Notes: a model not told the origin generated them from the letters alone. 64,000 nt of DNA from Clostridium sp. AF15-31 (GCF_003461625.1 NZ_QTXL01000002.1:99992-163991), one strand, 5' to 3'; positions 26,583 to 35,951 are shown, numbered from the stretch's first letter. Made by a program: numbers and translations.

Positions 26583-26816
26583 AAATGAGGGCTTGTTCCC
26601 TTGCTGCTATGTATAATGCTCTATATATTACTCGACTCACTTCATTTCTATTCGACTCGCACACCTGTTTGTCAGCAGTCGCCCAAACTCACCCTCACGG
26701 GTTCAGACATGGGCTTGGTGCTGACGGCTAGTGCAAGTCTCATAACGAAATTACGTGAATGTCGAAGTAATATATAGAGCATTATATTATTGTCAGCAGG
26801 GCACAAGCCTTTATTT
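26577..26816. repeat. 240-nt nearly symmetric inverted repeat (rod-like hairpin)
   Basis: One long imperfect palindrome centred near 26696. Paired blocks run from outside in: AAATAAA/TTTATTT, GGCTTGT (26590-26596)/ACAAGCC (26803-26809), CCCT/AGGG, GCTG/CAGC, and a perfect 21-bp block (26612-26632 with 26766-26786). Inside these are GACTCGCAC/GTGCAAGTC, GTCAGCA (26671)/TGCTGAC (26719), GCCCA/TGGGC and ACCC/GGGT around a TCAC apex. There is no coding potential. It could be a MITE-like element, a structured RNA, or an oversized bidirectional terminator between the convergent dpaB and asnO. Confidence 0.85.
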
Positions 26817-26909
26817 ACTTTATAAGAGATCCATTATTATAAGATAATAATCTGTTGTCAGGAGGCGATAGAGTATCGGGTGTTTTTGGGTTCTGGTATA
26901 TAAGATATA

Positions 26910-26933
26910 AACACCCACCGGCTGGTGGGTGTT
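26910..26933 (-). terminator. Terminator-like hairpin after asnO
   Basis: A perfect 10-bp stem AACACCCACC/GGTGGGTGTT (26910-26919 with 26924-26933), 4-nt loop, starting 5 nt past the asnO stop on the minus strand. It is followed by a weak T-rich stretch. Confidence 0.65.
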
Positions 26934-26937
26934 ATGG

Positions 26938-28794
26938 TCAGAGTTCGATGGAGATCTGGTATTCTTTCAGCCAGAAGTTGATCTGCAATAAATATGCCAT
27001 CATTTGTGGGCCTGCCATTAACTGGCCATACCATGGTTTTCCATAATCCTTCGGAGATTCCAGAAACTGTAGAACTGCTTTTTTATCCAGAAACCGGTTG
27101 ACAGGGCTTGCAGGATCGTGGATCACTTTTCTTAACCGGTCGGCAAGGATCGTTTCATAAAGCGGGTTATAGGTCTTAGGATACGGGCTTTTCTTCCGGA
27201 ACAGGATTTCATTTGGAACCAGATTTACAGCGGCATGACGGAGCAGGCTTTTCTCTGTCTGGTTTCGGTATTTGTATTTCCATGGCACATTAAAGACATA
27301 CTGCAGAAGATGGATGTCAGCAAATGGTACTCTTGCCTCCAGACCATGATACATACTGGTACGATCCATACGGTCAAGCAGGGTCTGCATGAACATCCGG
27401 ATATTCATGTAACCGATCCGGCGACGGGATTTCTCGATATCGGATTCTTCCGGCAGCACCGGAATCTCGGAGATGATCTGATGGTAAAGATTTTTCACAT
27501 AGTCATCCATCTGCAGGGCATCTGCAAATTCCGGATCCAACAGTTGCTTTCTTGGTGTAAGATCGGTCATCCATGGAAAAGTATCGGATGCAAGCAGATC
27601 TTCCCGGTAGAACCATGGATATCCGCCAAATATTTCATCGGCACATTCTCCGGTCAGCACAACCTTATTGTTTTCAGATACCAGCTTACAGAAATACAGC
27701 AGGGATGAATCAACGTCTGCCATGGTCGGCTGATCTCTGGAAAGAACGGAATCATAAAGCAGGTCGGCAAGCTCTTCCATATTGCAGGTCAGGTAGTGAT
27801 GTTTCGTTCCGAGGAAAGAGACCATCTGATCTACATATGGCCGATCCTGTTCCGGCTGAAAAGCATTTGATTTAAAATAGCGTGAATTATCGGTAAAATC
27901 AAAGGAATAGGTATCTAATATCTGCCCCTGGTTCTTCAGTTCTTCCGCACAGATGGCACTGACGATCGAGGAATCGATACCGCCGGACAGAAAGGTACAG
28001 ATCGGAACATCGGATACGATCTGTCGTTTTACTGCAGTGTTTAACAGATCAGAGGTCTTTTCCACGGTTGTCTGATAGTCATCGGTATGAGGTATGCTTT
28101 GGATCCGGAAATAGCAGATGGTGGAATAGCCGAATCGGTCATACCGGATATAATGACCGGGTTTTAGTTCGTCGATTCCTTTGAAGACACCGCAACCGGG
28201 CGTTTTGGACGGCCCGATGGCGAAAATCTCACATAAGCCTTTTTTATCCAGTCTTGGAAATGTGCCGGGATAACAGAACAGTGCCTTTCGCTCTGATGCA
28301 AAGACAAGTGTCCGGTCAGATAAAAAGGTATAATATAAAGGCTTTACACCGAATGGATCCCGGTAAAGGAAAATGGCTTCTTCTGTATGATCGTAGATTG
28401 CAAAAGAAAATATACCATTGATATGTTTTACAAAGTCAGGCCCATAGTATATGTATGAAAACAGCAGTACCTCGGTATCGGATGTTGTGGAAAAGGAATA
28501 ACCGCGTAAGATCAGTTCCCTTTTCAGTTCATCTGTATTATAGATTTCTCCATTGAATACGATCGTGAACGTTCTTCCCTGTACTGTGCGGGACATGGGT
28601 TGAAGTCCGGCTTTGATATCCCGGATGGATAATCTTGTATGAGACAGTCCGCATGTATCCGTCAGAAGAATACCATCATCATCCGGCCCGCGATGCTTTT
28701 GCTTTGCATTCATGGCAGACAGAATATCACGAAAATGTCCGGGCGTTTCCAGGTATCTGCCATGTACATTATAAAATCCAGAAATAGAACACAT
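26938..28794 (-). CDS. asnO: Glutamine-hydrolysing asparagine synthetase, probably sporulation type (AsnO-like)
   Basis: Makes asparagine from aspartate, ATP and glutamine. 618 residues from the ATG at 28792-28794. This start puts Cys2 at the N-terminus as the class II glutaminase nucleophile ('MCSISGFYNVHG'). A longer open frame to 28962 is rejected because it would bury that Cys. The glutaminase domain holds 'HRGPDDDG' and 'VFNGEIYN'; the synthetase domain has the PP-loop 'FLSGGIDSSIVSAI' and 'GECADEIFGGYPW'. The ribosome site is weak. A near-perfect SigE promoter lies just upstream, so this is likely the mother-cell enzyme, like Bacillus AsnO (YisO). Confidence 0.93.
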   Translation of the reverse strand: MCSISGFYNVHGRYLETPGHFRDILSAMNAKQKHRGPDDDGILLTDTCGLSHTRLSIRDIKAGLQPMSRTVQGRTFTIVFNGEIYNTDELKRELILRGYSFSTTSDTEVLLFSYIYYGPDFVKHINGIFSFAIYDHTEEAIFLYRDPFGVKPLYYTFLSDRTLVFASERKALFCYPGTFPRLDKKGLCEIFAIGPSKTPGCGVFKGIDELKPGHYIRYDRFGYSTICYFRIQSIPHTDDYQTTVEKTSDLLNTAVKRQIVSDVPICTFLSGGIDSSIVSAICAEELKNQGQILDTYSFDFTDNSRYFKSNAFQPEQDRPYVDQMVSFLGTKHHYLTCNMEELADLLYDSVLSRDQPTMADVDSSLLYFCKLVSENNKVVLTGECADEIFGGYPWFYREDLLASDTFPWMTDLTPRKQLLDPEFADALQMDDYVKNLYHQIISEIPVLPEESDIEKSRRRIGYMNIRMFMQTLLDRMDRTSMYHGLEARVPFADIHLLQYVFNVPWKYKYRNQTEKSLLRHAAVNLVPNEILFRKKSPYPKTYNPLYETILADRLRKVIHDPASPVNRFLDKKAVLQFLESPKDYGKPWYGQLMAGPQMMAYLLQINFWLKEYQISIEL

Positions 28795-28822
28795 AGATAA
28801 CTCGTTTCGGTTTCGTCGTATA

Positions 28823-28851
28823 ATTGTATGAAACAGGGCAGTAAAATATGC
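28823..28851 (-). promoter_or_regulatory. SigE promoter of asnO
   Basis: On the minus strand: GCATATT (28845-28851), exactly 14 nt, CATACAAT (28823-28830). Both elements and the spacing fit the Bacillus SigE consensus fully. The predicted leader is about 20 nt. Confidence 0.7.
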
Positions 28852-28863
28852 AGAAAAAGAAAT

Positions 28864-28901
28864 CCGAAAAATACAAAACAAAAGTGCCGAAAAATACAAA
28901 A
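28864..28901. repeat. Two 15-bp direct repeats upstream of asnO
   Basis: CCGAAAAATACAAAA occurs at 28864-28878 and 28887-28901, identical, with a 23-bp period. They lie just upstream of the asnO SigE promoter. This could be a binding site for a dimeric regulator or a chance AT-rich duplication. Confidence 0.6.
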
Positions 28902-28967
28902 TAAAGTTGTTTCGATTGGATGTTTGCGGGATTGATAAAAGTAAAATATAATATATATACAAAACTA

Positions 28968-28996
28968 TTTACAAAAATTGGTCAGATTGCTATAAT
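28968..28996 (+). promoter_or_regulatory. Strong sigma-A promoter of the surface-protein operon leader
   Basis: TTTACA (28968-28973), 17-nt spacer, TATAAT (28991-28996). Transcription would start near 29002 and run into the leader with the terminator hairpin at 29123-29175. The 444-nt gap from 28795 to 29238 otherwise holds the asnO promoter and direct repeats. Confidence 0.7.
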
Positions 28997-29088
28997 ATAC
29001 GAGGTGCGACATAGAAATTAACAAAACATAAGGAAGAGATTGGAAATAGATTCATGAAAGCCGGAAAGATCCGGCAGGGGGAACATAG

Positions 29089-29115
29089 ATGGACAACAGA
29101 CAATTCTATATCTGA
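29089..29115 (+). CDS. Possible 8-residue leader peptide
   Basis: ATG at 29089 encodes MDNRQFYI then TGA (29113-29115). AGGGGG lies 7 nt before the ATG, an ideal Shine-Dalgarno spacing. It ends 8 nt before the terminator stem, a position where a translating ribosome could affect folding. Too short to support by composition; the call rests on the ribosome site and location. Confidence 0.3.
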   Translation: MDNRQFYI

Positions 29116-29122
29116 ACCGAAT

Positions 29123-29175
29123 AGTGTTGTAAAAAGCATATGGAGAAGGCATATGTTTTTTACAGCACTTTTTTT
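29123..29175 (+). terminator. 20-bp intrinsic terminator upstream of the surface-protein operon
   Basis: 29123-29142 pairs with 29150-29169 over 20 consecutive positions (two G-T wobbles), 7-nt loop GAGAAGG, then seven T. It lies 64 nt before the start of the first surface-protein gene. Confidence 0.9.
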
Positions 29176-29238
29176 ACATAAAAAATTATTTTGAATACAG
29201 AGGTATAACGATTAAATATTGTAAAGGGAGAGAAGAAT

Positions 29239-32200
29239 ATGAGGAATCATTCAAAGGCATTCAGACATTTTATGATCATGATGATAACGGGCATCCTGAT
29301 CCTGACAGGAAGTTTATTCTGTTCTGGTACAGCAAATGCAAAGGAAGGGGATTGTGGTAATACTTCAGATGGAAAGTTCTGGTATGAAGTGATTACCGAT
29401 CCAAAGGGAAAGACACCTGGAAAGGTTTCAATTTCTGCTGAAGTATCAGGTGGGCATTTTGGCAATAAGATAGTTTACCCAAATACGATCATAGGTAAAA
29501 ATAAAAAGAAATATACTGTTGTAGAGATTGATGGTATGTCAGTTGACGAGAACGATTATTCAAATGTAGAAGAAAAAATCACCGAGATCACAATTCCAAA
29601 AAATTGCGAAACAATAAGTGATTATGCATTTGAAGATATGAATATAAAAAAAGTAACATTTGAATCAGGCTCGAAATTAAAAAAAATAGGAGAAGAAGCA
29701 TTTTCTACCAAAAAAACGATATCTACAATTACCATTCCCAAGTCTGTAGTTTCAATTGGTGCCGGAGCATTTAATGCCGGAGTATTAAAAGTTAATTTTG
29801 AAAAAGGATCGAAATTCAAAGATATATCAAAAATGAAAAAGGGCAGTTATTGGTGGGTGAATGAATGGTGGACCGCCGATGAAATCTATAATTATCGTAT
29901 AATTTCAGAACCGAACGGTAATAATCCCGGTAAAGCAGAACTGATAATGTATGATCCAAAATCAACAAAGAAAATAGCATCATATACAATCCCTAATGTA
30001 ATTACAAACCCTGCGAATAAGAAGTATAGTGTATATTCGATTGGTGAGGATTGCTTCGCATGTGATGAATCGATTTCCAATATCACGATTCCAAAGAACT
30101 GTGTCATCATTGGTGAAAATGCATTTATGAGTTGTGAATTAAAAAAGGTTATATTTGAAAAAGGTTCATGTTTGAAAGAGATAGATGAGGCTGCATTTTA
30201 TAGCTGTGTGAATTTAAAAGAAATTGTTATACCAAAGCTTGTAGAAAGGATAGGTGTAACAGCGTTCGCTTATTCTGGTTTGAGAAAGATTACATTTGAA
30301 AGTGGTTCTAAATTAAAGTTTATTGGTGGACTGGCATTCGATGAATGTGATCTTGGAAATGTATATCTGCCAAATAACAATATTACCTTTGATACCGCTG
30401 ATCTGGAAATGGGAAGTGCGTTTGGTACGGGTAATAAAACAATTTATACTGCCAATAAAGCGACATATCAAAGAATGATAAAAGAGCTGCAGAATGAAGA
30501 AAATTATGGAAATGTTGATTATAAGGCGGTCTACACCGGACCATATAAGATTACATATATGATACCAAAGACAGTAGGCTCTAAGACTTATAATAAAGTA
30601 GAACAGACGAACCTTCGATATAATACGCAGGTAACACTGAATCCATCATATGATAAAAATGTATATAAAGGATACAGTTTAAAGTTTACCGGTACTTTGA
30701 CAGACAGTGATGGAGAACAATATACAGTAACTTATAAGTATGGTCAGAAGGTGGATCCTTCCGGACAGGGAGATGTCGTATTATATGCATCGGCTGTTCC
30801 AAATACATATCAGATCCGCTACAATGCAAACGGTGGTATTGGTTCTATGAACATTCAGGATGGGGTTGTGTATAACCAGTATATAGAATTGCGACAGAAT
30901 AATTTTATGAAGAGCGATTCTGTCTTCAAATGCTGGAATACAAAGCCGGATGGAACAGGAACATCTTATAAAGAAGGTCAGAAGGTCACAAAACTGACAG
31001 CCGAAAGCTCTATTACACTTTATGCGATCTGGGAAAAGAGAAGCATTAAGATCCGTTTCTCTGCCGGTGAAGGTCAGGGAACCATGCAGGAGGCTACCGT
31101 AAAGCAGGGCGAAACCTTGAAGCTTCCAAAGTGTACATTTACCTGTCCTGGAAAGAAATTTTACAGATGGCAATGGATATATACGAATCCGGATGATTCC
31201 CATAGCTTTATTGTCGGAACCTACGAGGATGAGGCAGAATTCAGTGATACACAGAATATTTATGCAACGGCATCCGGATATTATGAATTTCTGGCGGTGT
31301 GGAGTGATGCCTCCGGATATAATCTGACACTTGTTCCGAATGGCGGAACTGGTACGGAAAAGAAAATTGTGCTCTCAGCAGATAATCTGGATGATTCTAA
31401 AACAGCATATGAAATTTTCTCAACGGATTTTCAGAAAGAGGGAAGCTCTTTGATCGGTTTCCAGTTTGATAAGGATGAAACAATCTATCCGGTCAAAACC
31501 ATACAATCCTGGAGATTGAGCAAACTGTATTCCTACCTCAGGGAATTATATGGGGCTAATACAGAAGTTCGGATAAATGCTGTCTGGGAACAGAAAACAT
31601 ACAGTATTGTTTTCGACGAAACAGATGGTGAAGGATATATGGAAGCAGTTGTCTTTAAATGTGGAGAAACAGCAAAGCTTCCAAAGTGTACATATGAAAA
31701 GGATGGATATCAGTTCATCGGATGGGCAGATGAATCAGATAAGAGTGTTGTTGTATATGAAGACGAAGCAGAAATCCTGCATAATACGGAAGATGGTATT
31801 GCGTTATATGCAGTATGGAGCCCGGTAACCTATCGTATCGTTTATAATGCGAACGGAGGATATGGAAGCATGAAGGGTGAGACTGTTACATATGGAGAAT
31901 CCATTAAACTTGCAGCATCAGCATATCGGAGACCGGGATATACCTTCCATGGCTGGAGTACCGATAAGACAGGTGGAAAGGTCTATAAAGATCAGGCAAC
32001 TGTAAAGAATCTGCTTCCTTATGAAGGAACCGTGACGTTATATGCAAGATGGACAGAAAATGATGTTACGATCACATTTAATCCAAATGGCGGAACCGTT
32101 GGACGGACCAGCAAGGTTGTAGGCTATGGGGATACCTGTGGCACGCTTCCAACACCGGTAAGGGATGGATATGAATTTAAAGGCTGGTTTACAAGCAAGT

Positions 32201-32760
32201 CCGGAAAAATTCAGTATACCAGTTCAACAGTTGTGGATCTGGAAGGCAGTCTGACGTTATATGCAAGATGGCAGGCAAAGAAGATAACGGTTACATTGAA
32301 TGCTGCAGGTGGCAAGATCAATGGAAATAAGAGCAAATTTTCAATTGATACCGGAACAGGAATTACGGGACTTCCTGGAGCAAAAAAAGAGAATTATACC
32401 TTTGATGGATGGTGGACGGATTATACCGGAGGCTCCAAGGTAACGGCAGGAACGACATTTGCAAAAGATACACAGATTTATGCGCATTGGAAATCCAAAT
32501 CAACCGGCAAGGTAAATGTCCGGTTGACGATCCGGAAATATGCAGGTGCGGAAGGCTGTATTATTTATTATTCAAAATACAGTGATTTCTCAAATGCAAA
32601 ATCTGTTAAGATACAGAGTTCAAAGACATCATTATCAACGATGATCAGCGGACTTGAAAATGGAACAAAATATTATTTCAGAGCCAGACAGTACAAAGTA
32701 AAGAATGGCAAGAAGAAATATGGAAAATTTGGAAGTACGATCAGTAAAAAAATACCATAA
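29239..32760 (+). CDS. Large secreted surface protein: BspA-type LRR and InlB-type repeats
   Basis: 1173 residues. A signal peptide with cleavage likely after 'TANA' (residue 34) predicts Sec export. Residues about 85-400 are BspA-like leucine-rich repeats (for example 'ITIPKNCETISDYAFEDM', 'GENAFMSCELKKVIFEKGS'). From about 520 to 1085 there are seven or eight Listeria/Bacteroides (Flg_new/InlB B-type) repeats of the form 'YNANGG...GYTFHGWSTD...LYARW'. The last 80 residues resemble an FN3 domain. No LPXTG or membrane anchor is seen. Adhesion or carbohydrate/host binding is typical of such proteins. It is the first gene of a tight six-gene run reaching 41000. Confidence 0.85.
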   Translation: MRNHSKAFRHFMIMMITGILILTGSLFCSGTANAKEGDCGNTSDGKFWYEVITDPKGKTPGKVSISAEVSGGHFGNKIVYPNTIIGKNKKKYTVVEIDGMSVDENDYSNVEEKITEITIPKNCETISDYAFEDMNIKKVTFESGSKLKKIGEEAFSTKKTISTITIPKSVVSIGAGAFNAGVLKVNFEKGSKFKDISKMKKGSYWWVNEWWTADEIYNYRIISEPNGNNPGKAELIMYDPKSTKKIASYTIPNVITNPANKKYSVYSIGEDCFACDESISNITIPKNCVIIGENAFMSCELKKVIFEKGSCLKEIDEAAFYSCVNLKEIVIPKLVERIGVTAFAYSGLRKITFESGSKLKFIGGLAFDECDLGNVYLPNNNITFDTADLEMGSAFGTGNKTIYTANKATYQRMIKELQNEENYGNVDYKAVYTGPYKITYMIPKTVGSKTYNKVEQTNLRYNTQVTLNPSYDKNVYKGYSLKFTGTLTDSDGEQYTVTYKYGQKVDPSGQGDVVLYASAVPNTYQIRYNANGGIGSMNIQDGVVYNQYIELRQNNFMKSDSVFKCWNTKPDGTGTSYKEGQKVTKLTAESSITLYAIWEKRSIKIRFSAGEGQGTMQEATVKQGETLKLPKCTFTCPGKKFYRWQWIYTNPDDSHSFIVGTYEDEAEFSDTQNIYATASGYYEFLAVWSDASGYNLTLVPNGGTGTEKKIVLSADNLDDSKTAYEIFSTDFQKEGSSLIGFQFDKDETIYPVKTIQSWRLSKLYSYLRELYGANTEVRINAVWEQKTYSIVFDETDGEGYMEAVVFKCGETAKLPKCTYEKDGYQFIGWADESDKSVVVYEDEAEILHNTEDGIALYAVWSPVTYRIVYNANGGYGSMKGETVTYGESIKLAASAYRRPGYTFHGWSTDKTGGKVYKDQATVKNLLPYEGTVTLYARWTENDVTITFNPNGGTVGRTSKVVGYGDTCGTLPTPVRDGYEFKGWFTSKSGKIQYTSSTVVDLEGSLTLYARWQAKKITVTLNAAGGKINGNKSKFSIDTGTGITGLPGAKKENYTFDGWWTDYTGGSKVTAGTTFAKDTQIYAHWKSKSTGKVNVRLTIRKYAGAEGCIIYYSKYSDFSNAKSVKIQSSKTSLSTMISGLENGTKYYFRARQYKVKNGKKKYGKFGSTISKKIP

Positions 32761-32774
32761 GGAGGGCAAGTAAG

Positions 32775-35700
32775 ATGAGTAATAGTATAAGATTTAAAAA
32801 GCTGATCCTGGCAGTTGCAGCAGTTCTTTGCTGCGGAATCTGTATTTTCAGTATATCAGGGAATGCATCTGCAGCAACATATACCGATAAGTCGGGCAAA
32901 TGGACCTGTACAATCGTAGATGAGACGGCAAAGACAGTATCGATCAAACCTGCAAAAACAGGAGTAGCAGGTGTCAGCAAGGGTGCAATCACAATTCCTA
33001 ATACAGTTGTAGTGAATAGTAAAACGTATAAGGTAACTATGATCGCAGGATCTGCATATGCAAATAATAAAACGATCACATCTGTAAAAACGGTATCCGG
33101 AAGCTCTCTGGTTCAGATCAATGTAAATGCATTCCAGAATTGTACAGCACTTACAAATGTGGATTTCAGTATGTCAAATTCTCTGACAAAGATTTACGGT
33201 ACTGCATTTGCAAACTGTACTGCAGTTACGAAATTCAATTTTAAAAATTCAAACCTGACCGGAGTTGCAGCAAATGCATTTTCAAAGGCAGGAAAGAGTA
33301 CTACAAATATCTGGGTAAAGAACAGCGGATCATATAATAAAGTTAAGGCAAGTGGTACGTTAGTTTCTTCACCTGTAGCATATAACTATACGATTACTTA
33401 TAATGGAAATGGAAAAACCGGTGGAACAGTACCTGCTGCGGCAAGTGCTGTATATACAACAAACATTACATTGTCTTCCAATGCGTTGACACGAACCGGA
33501 TATACATTCGGCGGCTGGAATACAAAAGCAGATGGAACCGGCACCAACTACAAGGCAGGACAGTCTGTTAAGGGAATTACAAAGACTGGCGTGATCACAT
33601 TATATGCTAAGTGGACACCGATCCAGTATAATATTCGTTTTCAGCATCGATATTCAACAGAAAAGGGTGCTATGTCGGATATGACATTAACCTATGATAA
33701 AGCAGCAAAATTAGATCCGTGTAAGTTTACCAGAGATGGTTATATATTTAAAGGATGGGCGGTCAATGGCAATCCGGATAAAGTTGTATATGCAGATCAG
33801 GCAAGTGTAAAGAACCTGACAACGAAAACAGAGATCATATGTTTATTCCCTGTCTGGACACCGATCACATATACAGTTACTTTTGTGGAAAGAGATGACA
33901 AGACTCCGGAGGTTGTAAATGCAACTTATGATCAGAGCCTGCCAAAGAATATTCCGGGGCGTACCGGCTATACATTTATGGGATGGTCCAGAAAGGCGGA
34001 CAGATCAACAGTTGATTATGCGCCAAGAGCCAATATGATCAATCTTACAACTACAAATAAAGCAAATGTGACACTGTATGCGGTCTGGGAGAAAAAGTCA
34101 TATACATTTACATTTTATCCGTATAAAGAATATGGCACAAACGATGATCCGGGCTATACCGTAAGTGGCGTACAGCCGGATAAGAAATGTTACTATGACA
34201 CAGCAGCAAAATTGGACAAATGTGTATATAAAAGAGCCGGTTATACATTTGCCGGCTGGTATACAGAGCTTCCATCCAAACAGGTGCTGCCAGATGGTGC
34301 GGATGTTACAAACTTTATTGATACATCAGATACCATTCCATTATATGCGTTATGGGAGCCGATTAATTATACGATCACATTCAGTCTGGAGAATTCGGAT
34401 GATGATGTAATCGGAACAGCACCGGAATCCATAGCATGTACATATGATGCGGAATATACGATCCCTGCATATGATATTTCCCAGTTCAGTAAAGAGGGAT
34501 ATGTATTTGCGGGCTGGGTTCTGGATGATACAAAGAATGTGACCGAGGATATAAGGAATACTGTTTTTGAGCCGGGCGAAACATATAAGAAAAACCTGAC
34601 AACAAAAGCAGGAAAGGATGTTGTACTGGTTCCTAAATGGGTGGCATTTAATTATCGTCTGGAATATAAGCTTGGTAATCAGGTGATCGCACCAAAGGAT
34701 TTCCTGTATGGTGAGAATGTAACCATATCAGATGTGGATGAACAATATTACAAAGCCGGATATACCTTTGACAGATGGAATACAAGGGAAGATGGAACCG
34801 GAACGGACTTTTTTGCCGGGGATATCATCCGAAAGAAAAATCTGAATCAGATATTAAAGGATACAAAAACGGAAGATAACCATGTGACGATCACATTGTA
34901 TCCAAAATGGACGGCAAACCGGTATAAGGTCACTCTGATCTATAACGATGGAGAGGCGAATACTTCAGGAACGATTTATGTAACCTATGGTTCTACATAT
35001 AATAATCTTAAAAATCCAACCAGAACCGGATATACTTTTCAGGGCTGGTCAACAGATGAAAAGCAGTTAAAGGTGCGAAAGAGCACAGATCGTGTAACGA
35101 TACTGGATAATGTTACATTGTATGCATTCTGGAAAAAGAATACATATAAAGTAACCTATAATGCAAACGGTGGAAAAATAAACAACAAGTCATCTTATGT
35201 GAAAACTTATCAATTTGAAGATTCTGCCAATACCGGATTTAAAAATGGAACACTTCCTGTACCAAAACGTGCCGGATACCTGTTCTCCCGGTGGACTTAT
35301 AAATCAGGAACAAAGACTTATACTCTGATGCAGGGAACGGCGATCAAACAGAATGTCACAGCGACTGCAGAATGGACAAAGGTCAAAGCGAAAAAGGTTA
35401 CAGCGAAAAAGACTACCTTTAACAAGATAACAAGAGGCAGAAATAAAGGAAAATATAAAGTTACATTAACCTGGAAATGTGAAAAAGCCGATGGATATGA
35501 ATATCGGTATGCACCAACTGCTAAAAAGTTAAGCAATGCAACGACCTTTGATATCAGAAATAAGAAAGAAAAGATCCTTCCTGCGATTGGCCTGCAGACT
35601 TATGCAATTTTTGAAGTTAGAAGTTATCGTTATGATTCGACCGGAGCAAAGATTTACAGCAAATGGACAAAGATCTATGATGTCGGAGCGGATAAAGTCA

Positions 35701-35951
35701 GTGTAACTTTCGATGCGAATAAAGGAAAATTTGGCAGTAAGAGTACAAAGAAAGTAAAAGTAGTAAGAAATCAGAGTGTAGCAACCGGATTCTTAAAGGG
35801 AAAACTTGCTGCATTAAAGCCAAAGAGGGCAGGTTATAAACTGGTCGGCTGGTATTACATCGATAAGGACAACAAAAAAGTTAAGGTAAAGAACAGCACA
35901 AAGATTAAAGATAAAAACATTGTGATTTATGCAAAATGGAAGAAGAAATAA
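32775..35951 (+). CDS. Second large secreted surface protein with LRR and InlB-type repeats
   Basis: 1058 residues, a divergent paralogue of the preceding protein, starting 14 nt after it with GGAGGG. The signal peptide ends near 'NASA' (residue 33). A short BspA-like LRR region (about 35-195) is followed by at least eight InlB B-type repeats (about 205-865, for example 'GYTFGGWNTKADGTGTNYKAG'). An FN3-like segment (about 870-975) and one more repeat end in 'YAKWKKK'. The C-terminus is strongly basic, which could favour binding to anionic wall polymers. No sortase motif is present. Only 18 nt separate it from the MoxR gene, so it is probably cotranscribed. Confidence 0.85.
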   Translation: MSNSIRFKKLILAVAAVLCCGICIFSISGNASAATYTDKSGKWTCTIVDETAKTVSIKPAKTGVAGVSKGAITIPNTVVVNSKTYKVTMIAGSAYANNKTITSVKTVSGSSLVQINVNAFQNCTALTNVDFSMSNSLTKIYGTAFANCTAVTKFNFKNSNLTGVAANAFSKAGKSTTNIWVKNSGSYNKVKASGTLVSSPVAYNYTITYNGNGKTGGTVPAAASAVYTTNITLSSNALTRTGYTFGGWNTKADGTGTNYKAGQSVKGITKTGVITLYAKWTPIQYNIRFQHRYSTEKGAMSDMTLTYDKAAKLDPCKFTRDGYIFKGWAVNGNPDKVVYADQASVKNLTTKTEIICLFPVWTPITYTVTFVERDDKTPEVVNATYDQSLPKNIPGRTGYTFMGWSRKADRSTVDYAPRANMINLTTTNKANVTLYAVWEKKSYTFTFYPYKEYGTNDDPGYTVSGVQPDKKCYYDTAAKLDKCVYKRAGYTFAGWYTELPSKQVLPDGADVTNFIDTSDTIPLYALWEPINYTITFSLENSDDDVIGTAPESIACTYDAEYTIPAYDISQFSKEGYVFAGWVLDDTKNVTEDIRNTVFEPGETYKKNLTTKAGKDVVLVPKWVAFNYRLEYKLGNQVIAPKDFLYGENVTISDVDEQYYKAGYTFDRWNTREDGTGTDFFAGDIIRKKNLNQILKDTKTEDNHVTITLYPKWTANRYKVTLIYNDGEANTSGTIYVTYGSTYNNLKNPTRTGYTFQGWSTDEKQLKVRKSTDRVTILDNVTLYAFWKKNTYKVTYNANGGKINNKSSYVKTYQFEDSANTGFKNGTLPVPKRAGYLFSRWTYKSGTKTYTLMQGTAIKQNVTATAEWTKVKAKKVTAKKTTFNKITRGRNKGKYKVTLTWKCEKADGYEYRYAPTAKKLSNATTFDIRNKKEKILPAIGLQTYAIFEVRSYRYDSTGAKIYSKWTKIYDVGADKVSVTFDANKGKFGSKSTKKVKVVRNQSVATGFLKGKLAALKPKRAGYKLVGWYYIDKDNKKVKVKNSTKIKDKNIVIYAKWKKK

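Larger units (their letters stand above)
29003..29175 (+). ncRNA. Leader RNA or small RNA ending in a terminator hairpin
   Basis: Predicted transcript of about 170 nt from the promoter at 28968-28996. It contains a small hairpin GCCGGA-AAGA-TCCGGC (29060-29075), a strong ribosome site AGGGGG (29076-29081) with an 8-codon ORF, and a 20-bp terminator. No good promoter was found between its end and the surface-protein gene at 29239. It may therefore be an attenuating leader; an independent small RNA is the alternative. No known riboswitch class was recognised. Confidence 0.5.

Noticed and set aside
26577..26816. Complete insertion sequence
   Set aside because: The inverted repeat encloses no open frame of useful length and no transposase motif, so at most a non-autonomous element.
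26855..27046. Small plus-strand open frame after the inverted repeat
   Set aside because: It runs over the asnO terminator hairpin into the antisense of asnO, with no homology features.
28795..28962. N-terminal extension of the asparagine synthetase
   Set aside because: It would bury the catalytic N-terminal Cys and crosses the predicted SigE promoter.
29239..35951. CRISPR or tandem DNA repeat array
   Set aside because: The periodicity is at protein level (LRR and InlB-type repeats) with diverged DNA; there are no spacer-repeat units.
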